DNA of 41,674 bases from JAMOQA01 sp964420365 (GTDB lineage: Bacteria; Acidobacteriota; Polarisedimenticolia; J045). The DNA lies in assembly GCA_964420365.1 (NCBI GenBank), contig CAYQTA010000107.1:1-41674 (forward strand), given 5' to 3'. The notes under the pieces are model-generated. The model did not search any database. It was given only the letters and a program-made list of their open reading frames with translations, and was not told the DNA's origin. Shown here piece after piece: positions 1 through 8,014 of the stretch (within the stretch, counting starts at the first letter, position 1; every line of letters begins with the position of its first letter). The translations under genes and the position numbers were made by a program.

Positions 1-860
1 GGGTGGAGGAGCTGCTCGGTCGAGGCGGGTGGATCCTTCCAGAGGGCGTCCACCGCCTTCCACCCCCCGGTCTTCCAGGCGTCGACCACCAGCATGAGCC
101 CGAGGACGTACGGTTCGACGAGCTGGTCCCGGAGCCAGGGGGGCGCCTCGTCGAGCCTCGGGTACAGCCCGGAGCCGAGGAGGTCGAACATCCCCCGCAG
201 GGTGGCCCCCGAGGGGAAGGCCTCCCGGGAGAGCGGGAGGCCGGAGTCGCGCATCGTGACCAGCATCATCAGGAGGGTCGCGTCCCCCTCGGCGAGGGCC
301 TTGCGGGCGAAGAGGAGGTCGTCCCGGTCCCGCAGGGCCGGGTCCTCGAGGAACCTCCCCAGGTCGTAGTGCTGGTCGGTCAGGGCGTGGTCCAGCTCGT
401 GGGCGAGGATCGTCCGCCGGGCCAGCGCCAGGTTGTCCCCGAGGGCTTCCCGGGCCGCCGCGTCCAGCTCCGGCACGTAGAGGGTGTCGTCCCGCGCCAC
501 GTAGAAACCGGCAACCTGTTCCTCGAGGAGTTCACCCAGCCGCTCCGCCAGCGGGTAGTCCTCCGGGAGCAGCCCGAGCTTCCCCAGGAGGGTCGAGACG
601 CGCGTCGCGCGCTCCTTCGGCAGTTCCTCCGCGAGGATCTCCCGCAGCTTCGCCAGCGCCTCGTTCCGGGAGACGCGGCGGGTGGCCACGGGGTGTTTCC
701 AGGCGAGTTCCCGGACCTCCGCCACCGTGCGCTCGAGGGCGGCGACATCGAGGTCGCCCCCCGTCGCCGGCGCCTGCCGGGAGGGCTCCGCGGGGAGGAC
801 GGGAAAGGCGCTGGCGGCCGCCGCGAGGAGGAACGCGGCGAGCCGGCCGGCCGGGCTCAC
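1..860 (-). CDS. HExxH putative zinc metallopeptidase, exported (3' end cut by window)
   Basis: The visible part is 286 codons, starting at a GTG whose bases overlap the stop of the upstream cvpA-like gene (shared GTGA), so translation is probably coupled. The first 24 residues look like a signal peptide (hydrophobic stretch around residues 7-22). A zinc-site motif HELDH lies at residues 154-158 in the context AHELDHALTDQ. A downstream E191 in AEGDATLL is a good candidate for the third zinc ligand, as in gluzincin-type peptidases. The middle region is helical and charged, and residues 250-258 form a short hydrophobic patch. The C-terminus lies outside the window, so total length is unknown. 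I do not recognise a named family. The metallopeptidase assignment rests on the HExxH plus Glu arrangement and is an inference. It could instead be a structural protein that keeps the fold. Confidence 0.75.
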   Translation of the reverse strand, partial: MSPAGRLAAFLLAAAASAFPVLPAEPSRQAPATGGDLDVAALERTVAEVRELAWKHPVATRRVSRNEALAKLREILAEELPKERATRVSTLLGKLGLLPEDYPLAERLGELLEEQVAGFYVARDDTLYVPELDAAAREALGDNLALARRTILAHELDHALTDQHYDLGRFLEDPALRDRDDLLFARKALAEGDATLLMMLVTMRDSGLPLSREAFPSGATLRGMFDLLGSGLYPRLDEAPPWLRDQLVEPYVLGLMLVVDAWKTGGWKAVDALWKDPPASTEQLLH

Positions 861-1417
861 GAGGCGGGCCTCCCGCCCCGATCGGCCCGTTCCCGCGCGG
901 CGCCCGGCAGGTCACCGAGGGCCTCGCGGCGCTCCCGCCAGGCCTCCTCCATCCGCGGCGGGAGGATGGTCGCCGCGGCGTCCATCACGCGGAGCACCAC
1001 GGGGACGACCCGCGATTCCGTGACGACCCGGGACCCGGGGGGCAGGAACGACGTGATCCCCACGAGCAGCGCCGAGAGGAGAAAGACGCCCCCGAGGAAG
1101 CCCACGGCGGCCCCCACCAGGCGATCGGCCCAGGTCAGCTCGGCCGCCCGGACCAGCTTGCCGGCGAGCCAGGCGACGACGCCGGTGACCAGGAGGCCGG
1201 CGACCAGCACCAGGACGAACGCGGCCAGCATCGCGAGCTGGCGCGAGGCGAATACCCCGGAGAACCAGTCCGGCCCCCGGTCCGCGAGGCGCAGGGCGAG
1301 GGCGACGGAGAGCGCGAGGCCGGCGGTGCCGATCGCGATCCGCGCGAACCCCTTGAGCAGGCCGTAGACCGTCCCCGCGCCGAGGACGAGGAGGAAGAAG
1401 ATGTCGAGCGGGTTCAT
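857..1417 (-). CDS. cvpA: CvpA family membrane protein
   Basis: 186 residues starting MNPLDIFFLLVL. Four hydrophobic segments (roughly residues 5-23, 28-45, 65-90, 105-125) and a short polar C-terminal tail match the CvpA/colicin V production fold in length and topology. The family is widespread in the inner membrane. Its biochemical role is poorly defined, and links to envelope stress or purine-gene operons come from other organisms. The start at 1417 is preferred over an upstream in-frame start because a TATCCT box ends 6 bases before it, suggesting a leaderless message. The stop overlaps the GTG of the downstream HExxH gene by 4 bases. The gene lies 31 bases after the transglutaminase-like gene on the same strand and may also be read from it. 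Confidence 0.85.
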   Translation of the reverse strand: MNPLDIFFLLVLGAGTVYGLLKGFARIAIGTAGLALSVALALRLADRGPDWFSGVFASRQLAMLAAFVLVLVAGLLVTGVVAWLAGKLVRAAELTWADRLVGAAVGFLGGVFLLSALLVGITSFLPPGSRVVTESRVVPVVLRVMDAAATILPPRMEEAWRERREALGDLPGAARERADRGGRPAS

Positions 1418-1423
1418 GCCCCG

Positions 1424-1429
1424 AGGATA
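1424..1429 (-). promoter_or_regulatory. Putative -10 box TATCCT for a leaderless cvpA-like transcript
   Basis: TATCCT on the minus strand ends 6 bases before the ATG at 1417, with no Shine-Dalgarno sequence between. It matches 4 of 6 bases of TATAAT in a very GC-rich setting. No convincing -35 box is visible. Transcription would start at or next to the start codon. Confidence 0.45.
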
Positions 1430-1448
1430 CACCGACCCCGCCCGGGGA

Positions 1449-3611
1449 TCAGTCCGTCCCGGCCTCCTCCGGCACGAGTTCCACGACCACCGCACCCCGC
1501 TGCTGCGACGAGCGGAGCAGGCGCCCGTCCTCGTCGAGCCATCCGAGGATCTCCATCCCCGCGACGACCAGGGTGACCCTCCTCGCCTCCACGTGTCGTC
1601 CGTTCCACTCGATCGTCTCCCGGGGACCGCTTCGCAGGTCGCCGGTCAGCACCCGGGCGATGTTCGGCGAGAAGACGGGGACCGTGCGACCGGTCCCCTC
1701 CTCCGCGGGAGCCGACGCGAAGAGCAGCGAGAGCAGGCCGAAGTTGTTGTTCGGGAGGATCCACGTACCGGCCGGGAGCTCGATGTCCCGCTCCAGGGGC
1801 TCGTCCCGGTCGCTCCGCTTCGCCACCTCGTGGACCTTCCCCGCCCCCTCGCCCGCCGGCCAGGAGAACGTGCAGGTCATCTCGAAGCGGAGCTCGCCGG
1901 CGGTACCCTGGCCGCGGTACTCCCGGGGCGTCCCCGTGGGGTCGAGGGCCCAGCCCGCCTTCGAGTGGAGGGGCCCCAGGGCCAGCTCGGTCGTCCCGTG
2001 GACCGTCCCGTCCGGGTCGACCTTCTCGATCACCAGGGTCTCCGTGCCCGCATCCTGCCCGCGGACCCGGTAGCGGAAGACGTACGGCCTGCCGACCTCC
2101 CAGGGGACCGGGAGCCGCCTCGTCGCCAGGGTCGGGGGCGCCGCGCCCATCCGGCGGTCGCCGGCCACCCAGTCGAGGACCTCCATGTCGACCGGGTTGA
2201 ACGACGCCCTCTCCCCGAGGCGCAGGTGGCCGGCATCGCAGGAGTCGACCTCGTGCATCGTCGGGTCGACCGGGAACCAGCCCCGGTCCTTCCCCATGAA
2301 GATCTCGACCCAGGCGTGCTGGCCGAAGCTCCCGTCGTGCAGCGGGCCGTAGACGCCGCCGGAGACGACGCGGGCGGGGATGCCGATCGCCCGGCAGAGC
2401 GCGACGAGGAGCGCCGAGTGGGCCCCGCACTCCCCCCTGCGGGTCTCGAGCGTGTGCTTCGCCGAGCCGCCGGGGATCCGGTAGGCGATCTCGTCGGCGA
2501 CGAAGCGGGAAAGGCGGATCGCCGCGTCCCAGGCGTCCGTGGCGCCCGCGGCCAGCTCCCGGGCCTTCGCGACGATCTCCGGGTCGTCCGACTCGATCAG
2601 CTCCTCGGGCGCCAGGTACTTCTCCGGGACGAGGGAGGCCGCCTCCTTCCAGGGGAACGGGGGCGCACCCTTGCCGTCGTAGCGCGGCCAGGAGATCTCG
2701 AAGACCCCCTCGACCAGGTTTTCGCGGACCGTCCCCTCGAACCGCTGGCCGGGGACGTTGAGCGACTCCGCCGTCACCGCCACGCCGGTGGTTCGCAGCT
2801 TCGCCCGCACCTTCATGTACGTCAGCTCGGTGAAGTTCGGGATGTCCACGCCGACCCCGGCGAAGATGACCTTGTCGAAGTCCGCCGAGGCGATCCGGTC
2901 GCGGACCGAGGCGTCGGCGAGGAACGCGGTGATCCCGTTCGGGGCGGCGGTTCGGAGGACGAGACCGCTCTCCGGGTCGGCCCAGAGCGTGGCCCCCGTT
3001 CCCGTGTTCTCGTCGTACGAGGTGATCCGGACGGCCCGCCGGCTCGCGCCGGCGACCTCGACCTCCTCGGTTCCCTCGCGCGTCCAGCGCTTGGCGTGGA
3101 TCTCGAAGGTCAGGGGGAACAGGATGCGGGCCTTCCAGGTCGTTCCGTCCCCCGGGAGGTGTCGCAGGATCGCCCCGACGTCGTGCTCGTCCTCGAGGAG
3201 AACGCCGTCCATCGGCAGCGTCTTCCGCGGCGTGCCGTCGTCGCCGAGCAGCCGGGCTTCCCCGTCCGCGAAGACGATCCGGCGCTCCTGGACGTCGTTC
3301 CCCCGCCGGATCGAGAAGTCGAGGCGGCGAGGGAGGCGGGTGACCGGGTCGCGCTCGAGCCGCCCGGTGGTTCGCACGTCGAACGGCTGGCCGAGGGCCG
3401 TCAGCTTCAGCAGGGTCTCGCTCTCGACGACCTCCGGGTCCCCGGGACGAACGACGACCCGTTCCCAGCCGGCCAGCTGGTCTCCCACCCGGATCCCGTA
3501 CCAGGTGGTCTCCTCCGCCCGTTCCCCGCCGGCCGGGGCCGGGAGCGCGGCGACAAGGGCAAGAAGGGCGAACAGGACCGGAACGGCGAGGTGACGGGCA
3601 CGGCCTGGCAT
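1449..3611 (-). CDS. Exported transglutaminase-like (papain-fold) protein
   Basis: 720 residues. The start at 3611 has a good ribosome site (GGGGAGGA, 5 bases upstream) and is followed by a signal peptide (residues 1-27, cleavage near PAPAGG). The open frame continues upstream, but that part reads through intergenic repeats and is rejected. Residues about 30-300 are a beta-rich region. The transglutaminase core follows, with a visible triad: C395 in RRGECGAHSALL, H432 in FGQHAWVEIF and D449 in WFPVDPTMHE. Residues about 490-720 form a second beta-rich region. In bacteria this core usually acts as a cysteine protease or amide hydrolase rather than a cross-linking enzyme. The substrate cannot be read from sequence. 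Location is expected in the periplasm or outside the cell. It may be co-transcribed with the cvpA-like gene 31 bases downstream. Confidence 0.87.
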   Translation of the reverse strand: MPGRARHLAVPVLFALLALVAALPAPAGGERAEETTWYGIRVGDQLAGWERVVVRPGDPEVVESETLLKLTALGQPFDVRTTGRLERDPVTRLPRRLDFSIRRGNDVQERRIVFADGEARLLGDDGTPRKTLPMDGVLLEDEHDVGAILRHLPGDGTTWKARILFPLTFEIHAKRWTREGTEEVEVAGASRRAVRITSYDENTGTGATLWADPESGLVLRTAAPNGITAFLADASVRDRIASADFDKVIFAGVGVDIPNFTELTYMKVRAKLRTTGVAVTAESLNVPGQRFEGTVRENLVEGVFEISWPRYDGKGAPPFPWKEAASLVPEKYLAPEELIESDDPEIVAKARELAAGATDAWDAAIRLSRFVADEIAYRIPGGSAKHTLETRRGECGAHSALLVALCRAIGIPARVVSGGVYGPLHDGSFGQHAWVEIFMGKDRGWFPVDPTMHEVDSCDAGHLRLGERASFNPVDMEVLDWVAGDRRMGAAPPTLATRRLPVPWEVGRPYVFRYRVRGQDAGTETLVIEKVDPDGTVHGTTELALGPLHSKAGWALDPTGTPREYRGQGTAGELRFEMTCTFSWPAGEGAGKVHEVAKRSDRDEPLERDIELPAGTWILPNNNFGLLSLLFASAPAEEGTGRTVPVFSPNIARVLTGDLRSGPRETIEWNGRHVEARRVTLVVAGMEILGWLDEDGRLLRSSQQRGAVVVELVPEEAGTD

Positions 3612-3683
3612 CGAGTCCTCCCCGGGGGCGGGCGGCCCCGCGCCCCACTCTACGCCCCGTTCCCCGGTTCGTTGCGCGGTCCC

Positions 3684-3926
3684 GGCGGCTCCCGCACGAT
3701 CCGCGTGACGGGGGGGCCTGTGGGGGAGCCCGGGAGGCCGCCCGCCGGTGCCGGATGCGCCTGTCGCCGTCGTGCGCGTTCGGCGCGTGATGCGCGGCGC
3801 TTCGCGCCGCCCGGGCCGCCTGCCGGCGGCCCCTACAAGGGCCGTCTCGCCTGCCGGCGGCTCCCGCACGGTCCCCGTGACAGGGGGGCCGTGGGGGTTC
3901 ATGTAGGGGCGGCCGGGAGGCCGCCC
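3684..3926. repeat. Intergenic composite repeat array A with GTAG-headed palindromes
   Basis: This array fills most of the 416-base gap between the divergent genes starting at 3611 and 4028. A unit of about 171 bases begins CGGCGGCTCCCGCACG at 3684 and begins again at 3855, the second copy truncated. It contains a degenerate plus-oriented palindrome (3720-3743), a conserved spacer with GATGCGCCTGTCGCCGTCG, a small hairpin GCGGCGC-TTC-GCGCCGC, and a minus-oriented palindrome (3813-3836). A perfect plus-oriented palindrome follows at 3903-3926 (GTAG, stem GGGCGGCC/GGCCGCCC, loop GGGA). The stretch 3720-3836 aligns base for base, without gaps, with 6744-6860. No open frame here is credible as a gene. 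Confidence 0.85.
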
Positions 3927-3966
3927 GAGGGTGCCGGGCGCGCGCGGCGCCCCGGAACGCCGTTGT

Positions 3967-4017
3967 GCGGGGGGCCGTTCCGGCGTACATGGAGGGTGGC
4001 GGGCCGGCCGGCCCGCC
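3967..4017 (+). promoter_or_regulatory. Leader element shared with the gene at 9116: G-run, GTACATGGA box and hairpin
   Basis: GCGGGGGG at 3967, GTACATGGA at 3985-3993 and a perfect 20-base palindrome at 3998-4017 precede a GGGAGGA ribosome site and the ATG at 4028. The same order and nearly the same spacing occurs upstream of the exported-protein gene at 9116. It may be a promoter followed by a 5' mRNA hairpin. The role is inferred. Confidence 0.5.
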
Positions 4018-4027
4018 GGGAGGATCG

Positions 4028-4510
4028 ATGCGCGCATTCGTTCCGGCGGCCCTCGCCGCCGCCGTCCTGCTGCTGGTTCCGCCGGCGGTCGCCGCCGGCC
4101 TCGACGGGACCTGGGTCCTCGAGCGCCAGGTCTACGGCGAGGGCGAACACAACTTCGCCCGGGCCGACCGGCCGTTCCGGCTGTCGTTCCGCCGGGCGCC
4201 GGCCGGCCTTTCCGCCCGGGCCGAGCGGGAGGGGGCCGGTGCCCCGTGGCCCTGCTGGTTCTCGCCGGAGGGACCGGTTGCCGTCGAGGACGTCCGGGTC
4301 GTGCCGGCCCCGGACGGCCGGGGCGTGACCGCCGCCTACCGGGTTCCGCCGGCTCCCGGGGACGACACCTGGCTCGTCGTCACCGAGTGGTACCGGGTGA
4401 CGGACGACGACCGTCTCGAGGGAGAGGTCCACGTTCGCTTCGAGCGACGGGGGGTCCTCCGCGGCGGCTTCACCTGGCGGCGGACCTTCCGCCGGGAGGC
4501 GGGCCGATGA
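4028..4510 (+). CDS. Small exported protein of unknown function
   Basis: 160 residues. The start at 4028 is set by GGGAGGATCG directly upstream and by a signal peptide that begins there (MRAFVPAALAAAVLLLV, cleavage near AVAAG). The mature protein begins LDGTWVLERQVYGEG and has alternating polar and hydrophobic residues suggesting an all-beta domain. The opening DGTW motif is reminiscent of lipocalin-like or lipid-binding barrels, but I cannot assign a family. Its last codons overlap the start of the downstream SGNH hydrolase (ATGA at 4507-4510), so the two are an operon with coupled translation. The protein may act with that enzyme outside the inner membrane. A lone cysteine lies in the central WPCWF. 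Confidence 0.75.
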   Translation: MRAFVPAALAAAVLLLVPPAVAAGLDGTWVLERQVYGEGEHNFARADRPFRLSFRRAPAGLSARAEREGAGAPWPCWFSPEGPVAVEDVRVVPAPDGRGVTAAYRVPPAPGDDTWLVVTEWYRVTDDDRLEGEVHVRFERRGVLRGGFTWRRTFRREAGR

Positions 4511-6630
4511 GGGCCCCCGGGATCGCCTTCCTCGTCCTCGCGGCGGCCCTCGTCGCGACCTCCCTTCCGGCCCCCGCCCAGCAGGTCGCCGGGGTCGTCT
4601 TCCGGGACGACGACGGGGACGGCGTCCGGGATCCCGGCGAGCCGGCGCTCTCCGGCGTCACCGTCCGGCTCCGCGGCCAGCGGGACGCCGGCGGCACCTT
4701 CGACGAGACGACCGCGACGGGGGAGGACGGGGCCTTCTCCTTCGCCCCCGGCGACGGCTGCTACCTGCTCCACGTCGAGGATCCCCCGGGCTGGCGTCGT
4801 ACCCTCGCCCGGGCGGACGGGCGCGCGCAGGGGACGCCCGGGTACGTTCACCCGGTCGGCCTCCGGCGGTTCGGCGGCGTGCGGTACCTCCTCGCCAACC
4901 TCGAGGAGGGGCACGTCCGCTACACGTCGATGGGGGATTCCATCGCCTGGAACTGGAACAACTGCTTCGACACGTCGTCGTTCTGGTACAGCAAGCAGGT
5001 GCGCGACCGGCTGCGGTGCGTCTTCCCCTCGGCGACGGTCGACCTGGACGAGGCGGCGGTCAAGGGCCAGCACACCGACGACCTCCTGGTCGACGACCAC
5101 GACGACATGAACAACGTCTTCCGGGTGATCGAGGCCCAGTCGGAGCTGGTCACGGTCTCGATCATCGGGAACGACCTGCTGAACAACGAGCCCTCGTCGA
5201 ACCCGACCCAGGACGAGATCAACACCGCCGCCGCCGAGCTGATCGACTCCCGCGCGAACCTCCAGGAGATTCTCTCTTCCCTGGTCAGCGAGATCCCGGG
5301 TGCCGACATCGAGCTGAACACGCTCTACGACAACCTCGCGTGGAACTGCTCGGCGGGCGACTCGGAGCCGTTCCACGTGCAGTGGCTGCCGATCCTGAAC
5401 CGCATGCTGCGGGACGTCGCCTGGGGCCAGGCGCGCCGCGTGACGAACGCGGAGGTGTTCGCCGAGTTCGCCCACGAGGACCTGGCCGACGAGTGCACCG
5501 GCTTCGAGGACCAGATCTGCCACGTCCTCGACGACGACATCCACCCGAAGGACAACGGCTACCACGTGATCCGGGAGAAGGTCTGGGAGTCGCTGGACGG
5601 GGTCAACCTGGGGCCGAAGGACGGGATCGGCGCGGGCTCGATCACCGGGGCGGACCACGGGTACCTGGAGCGGGTGATCCGGCTCTTCCCCTCGGGATGG
5701 GAGGCGCGGAACGGCGCGGAGGTGACCGACCCGGAGAAGGCGTTCGAGCTGGACGGCGAGGGGGCCTCGATCCGCCTCGGCATCGGCGAGGAGGAGGTCC
5801 GCTTCCGCGGCTTCCCCGACTGGTACGACGAGATCGTCCCGGTGCGGGTGATCGTCGGGGTCCGCTACCGGACGACCGGGACCGTCACCGACGACTTCTA
5901 CCGGGTCGAGGCGTCGCGGAACGGGGTGTTCCGCGCGCCCCCCGGCCACGCCTTCCGGCCGACCGACTGGGATTTCTACACCCCGATCGTCGGCTCCGGC
6001 GGCCCGAACATGCCGCCGGAGGACCCGGACTACCCCGAGATGAAGCTGCTCGTCGTCCCGAACGTCGCGGACTGGCGGGAGGTGACCGCCACCCTGACGA
6101 AGAACCCGGTCCTCTCCGGGGACGGCAGCCACTACGAGTGGCCGCCCTTCACCCGGGAAGAGCTCGGCACGACCGAGGTGCGCGTGGTCGCGGCGCCGGT
6201 GGCGAAGACCCCGGGGGACGACTTCCGCGTCGTCGTCGACGCGGCCTGGCTCGACGTCTACGGCCTGCGCAAGGAGCGGCCGCCCGAGGTGACGAACGTC
6301 ACGGTGGAGAAGGCGGATGGTGGCGGCCTCGTCGTCACCTTCGACGAGCTGGCCGGTGCCGACCGGTACGACGTCTACTTCGGTTCTCTGCCGGTGCTCC
6401 ACGACGAGGGACGCTACACCCACGGGCACGAGCCGGAGGGAAAGCCGCTCTGCGACGTGGCGACCGAGCCGGCCGGCGCAGGACGCCGCAGGACGACGAT
6501 CCCGGCGGACGACGTTCCCTCGGGGAGCAGCTACCTCCTCGTCACCGGGCACGTGGACGACGTGGAGAGTCCCGCGGGGTACGACTCCTCCGGGGCCGAG
6601 CGTCCCCGCTCCGAGGCGACCTGCCCCTGA
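4507..6630 (+). CDS. Exported SGNH/GDSL hydrolase with N-terminal SdrD-type domain
   Basis: 707 residues, with the start ATG overlapping the stop of the preceding gene. A signal peptide covers about residues 1-24. Residues 27-110 form an SdrD B-like repeat with a calcium-loop pattern (FRDDDGDGVRDPGEP). The catalytic domain follows: block I GDS at 143-145 (S145 nucleophile), the GND block at 221-223, and the final D343/H346 pair in DDDIHPKDNGYH. This fits an SGNH esterase/lipase fold. Residues about 360-590 form a beta-rich region with several WYD/DWD motifs. Residues 600-690 resemble a fibronectin type III module (TNVTVEKADGGGLVVTFDEL). The expected activity is ester hydrolysis on an extracellular polymer or lipid, and the substrate is unknown. 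It ends in a convergent gap filled by repeat array B. Confidence 0.88.
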   Translation: MRAPGIAFLVLAAALVATSLPAPAQQVAGVVFRDDDGDGVRDPGEPALSGVTVRLRGQRDAGGTFDETTATGEDGAFSFAPGDGCYLLHVEDPPGWRRTLARADGRAQGTPGYVHPVGLRRFGGVRYLLANLEEGHVRYTSMGDSIAWNWNNCFDTSSFWYSKQVRDRLRCVFPSATVDLDEAAVKGQHTDDLLVDDHDDMNNVFRVIEAQSELVTVSIIGNDLLNNEPSSNPTQDEINTAAAELIDSRANLQEILSSLVSEIPGADIELNTLYDNLAWNCSAGDSEPFHVQWLPILNRMLRDVAWGQARRVTNAEVFAEFAHEDLADECTGFEDQICHVLDDDIHPKDNGYHVIREKVWESLDGVNLGPKDGIGAGSITGADHGYLERVIRLFPSGWEARNGAEVTDPEKAFELDGEGASIRLGIGEEEVRFRGFPDWYDEIVPVRVIVGVRYRTTGTVTDDFYRVEASRNGVFRAPPGHAFRPTDWDFYTPIVGSGGPNMPPEDPDYPEMKLLVVPNVADWREVTATLTKNPVLSGDGSHYEWPPFTREELGTTEVRVVAAPVAKTPGDDFRVVVDAAWLDVYGLRKERPPEVTNVTVEKADGGGLVVTFDELAGADRYDVYFGSLPVLHDEGRYTHGHEPEGKPLCDVATEPAGAGRRRTTIPADDVPSGSSYLLVTGHVDDVESPAGYDSSGAERPRSEATCP

Positions 6631-6633
6631 CCG

Positions 6634-6876
6634 GCGCGGCGCCGGGGGCCGCCCGGGCCGCCTGCCGGCGGCCCCTACAAGGGCCCTCTCGCCTGCCGGC
6701 GGCCCCTGCACGATCCGCGTGACGAGGGTTTCGGTGGGGTCTTGTAGGGGCGGCCGGAAGGCCGCCCGAGGGTGCCTGATGCGCCTGTCGCCGTCGTGCG
6801 CGTTCGGCGCGCGATGCGCGGCGCCGGGGGCCGCCCGGGCCGCCTGCCGGCGGCCCCTACAAGGGCCCTCTCGCCT
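6634..6876. repeat. Intergenic composite repeat array B with a 61-base direct repeat
   Basis: This array lies between convergent genes ending at 6630 and 6928. A 61-base sequence at 6634-6694 recurs at 6816-6876, 182 bases away, with no visible mismatch. Each copy carries a minus-oriented palindrome (6655-6678, 6837-6860; GTAG head, stem GGGCCGCC/GGCGGCCC, loop GGCA). Between them is a plus-oriented palindrome at 6744-6767 (stem GGGCGGCC/GGCCGCCC, loop GGAA). The stretch 6744-6860 is colinear with 3720-3836 in array A. The facing hairpins could terminate transcription from both sides. A further degenerate copy reaches 6931, where its GTAG supplies the TAG stop of the CsgG-family gene. Confidence 0.85.
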
Positions 6877-6927
6877 CCCGGTGGCCCCTGCGAAACCCGC
6901 GAGGCCGTCGCTCCCTTCCGGCGGTCC

Positions 6928-7890
6928 CTACTGCATCACGGCCTTGTCGCCGACCTGGAAGCCGGAACCGGAGACCGGCTTGGCGATGGAGAGCCGGGCG
7001 CCCAGCACCTTGATCACCTCGACGATACCGCGGGACTCCTCCTCGCCCCCGAGGACCTCGCCGGTATCCGGGTCCTTGATCATCTCGCCCATGCCGCGGA
7101 TCTCGAACCGGTCGCCGACCTTGACCCCGAGCGAGTCGCCTACGTTGAGGTAGATCCTGTCGCCGGAGACCTTGGCCACCTTCCCGACGATCCCGCCGCG
7201 GTACGTGGACGGCTTGATCTTGTCCGCGTTCTCGGCGATCTGCTGCGCGATCTTCTTGACCGCCTTGTTCAGGATCTTCGTCGCCATGCCCGAGTCGAAG
7301 TTCTTCCCGAAGCGGGCGCCGGAGAACTCGCCCTTGCCGAAGGTGTACTTTCCGCTGGCCTCGTAGGCGCCGAGGATCTCACCGGTCGTCGTGTCGACGA
7401 GGCGGGCGGTCACCGTCGTCTTCCCGGTCACCACCTTCCCGCCGATACCGTGCCCCCACTTCCACCTGCCGATCTGGGGGATCCGCCCGCCGGTCTCGGA
7501 GATCCCGAACTCGGTGACCGACCCGATGATCACCGCCTGGACGCCGAGCACCTTGCCGATCCGGGCCGCCGTCGAGGGATCGATCCGGCCGGTGTCCGCC
7601 AGGTCCTGCTCGTGGAGGATCTTGTCCAGTTGCTGGCGCTCGATCACCCGGAACTTCCCGGTCTGCACCAGCTTCGTCGTCAGGGCGTCGGCGGCGGCCC
7701 GGGCCAGGTTCCGGACGTGCCAGCCGTAGCTCCAGGAGGGGGTCAGGGCCTCCGTGTCGAAGTCGATCACCGCGACCCGGATCTTCTTCTCCTCCGCCGC
7801 CCGCGCGGTCGTCCCCGCCGCGAAGGGCAGGAGCGTCGCCGCCAGGGTGAAGACCAGGAGTCCGCCCAGGAACCGTCTCGTCGCACGCAT
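6928..7890 (-). CDS. CsgG-family exported protein with FlgT-like C-terminal domain
   Basis: 320 residues. The start at 7890 is chosen for its GGGGAGGA ribosome site 8 bases upstream and the signal peptide that begins there (MRATRRFLGGLLVFTL, cleavage near ARAAEE). No lipobox cysteine is present. Residues about 33-215 follow the CsgG pattern: RVAVIDFDTE, then FRVIERQQLDKILHEQ, then ARIGKVLGVQAVIIGSVTEF, then TARLVDTTTGEI. Residues about 235-320 (GKVAKVSGDRIYLNVGDSLGV) resemble the C-terminal domain of flagellar FlgT and related proteins. Family members act in the envelope, as curli secretion pores or in penicillin-binding-protein regulation. No curli genes are nearby, so the role is open. The TAG stop is contributed by a GTAG-headed repeat. 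Confidence 0.85.
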   Translation of the reverse strand: MRATRRFLGGLLVFTLAATLLPFAAGTTARAAEEKKIRVAVIDFDTEALTPSWSYGWHVRNLARAAADALTTKLVQTGKFRVIERQQLDKILHEQDLADTGRIDPSTAARIGKVLGVQAVIIGSVTEFGISETGGRIPQIGRWKWGHGIGGKVVTGKTTVTARLVDTTTGEILGAYEASGKYTFGKGEFSGARFGKNFDSGMATKILNKAVKKIAQQIAENADKIKPSTYRGGIVGKVAKVSGDRIYLNVGDSLGVKVGDRFEIRGMGEMIKDPDTGEVLGGEEESRGIVEVIKVLGARLSIAKPVSGSGFQVGDKAVMQ

Positions 7891-7944
7891 CGTCTCGATC
7901 CTCCCCGGGATGACCCGGATTCGAACGGGAGTCGTCACGGCCAA

Positions 7945-7950
7945 AGGATA
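7945..7950 (-). promoter_or_regulatory. Putative -10 box TATCCT for the CsgG-family gene
   Basis: TATCCT on the minus strand lies about 55 bases before the start at 7890, which would leave a leader of about 48 bases containing the GGGGAGGA ribosome site. It shares the sequence of the box at 8000 on the opposite strand. No clear -35 box is visible. Confidence 0.35.
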
Positions 7951-7999
7951 GGGTCCGCCGCGGCGACGTGCAGCCCGTGGCACCACTCCCGGGATCGGT

Positions 8000-8005
8000 T
8001 ATCCT
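8000..8005 (+). promoter_or_regulatory. Putative -10 box TATCCT for a leaderless desaturase transcript
   Basis: TATCCT ends 9 bases before the ATG at 8015. The intervening CGGGCTGAC contains no ribosome site, so the message is probably leaderless. No clear -35 box is visible. Confidence 0.45.
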
Positions 8006-8014
8006 CGGGCTGAC

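Noticed and set aside
3612..4027. Long open frames across the divergent region, including N-terminal extensions of the transglutaminase-like protein and coding on the plus strand
   Set aside because: They read through repeat palindromes, are rich in Arg/Gly/Pro and lack ribosome sites. The downstream starts have good sites and signal peptides.
1401..4328. 975-codon plus-strand open frame opposite the transglutaminase-like gene
   Set aside because: Composition is that of a high-GC antisense shadow, while the opposite frame has a full catalytic triad and signal peptide.
3684..6876. CRISPR array
   Set aside because: Repeats are few, palindromic, unevenly spaced and tandemly duplicated with their spacers. 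No cas gene is present.
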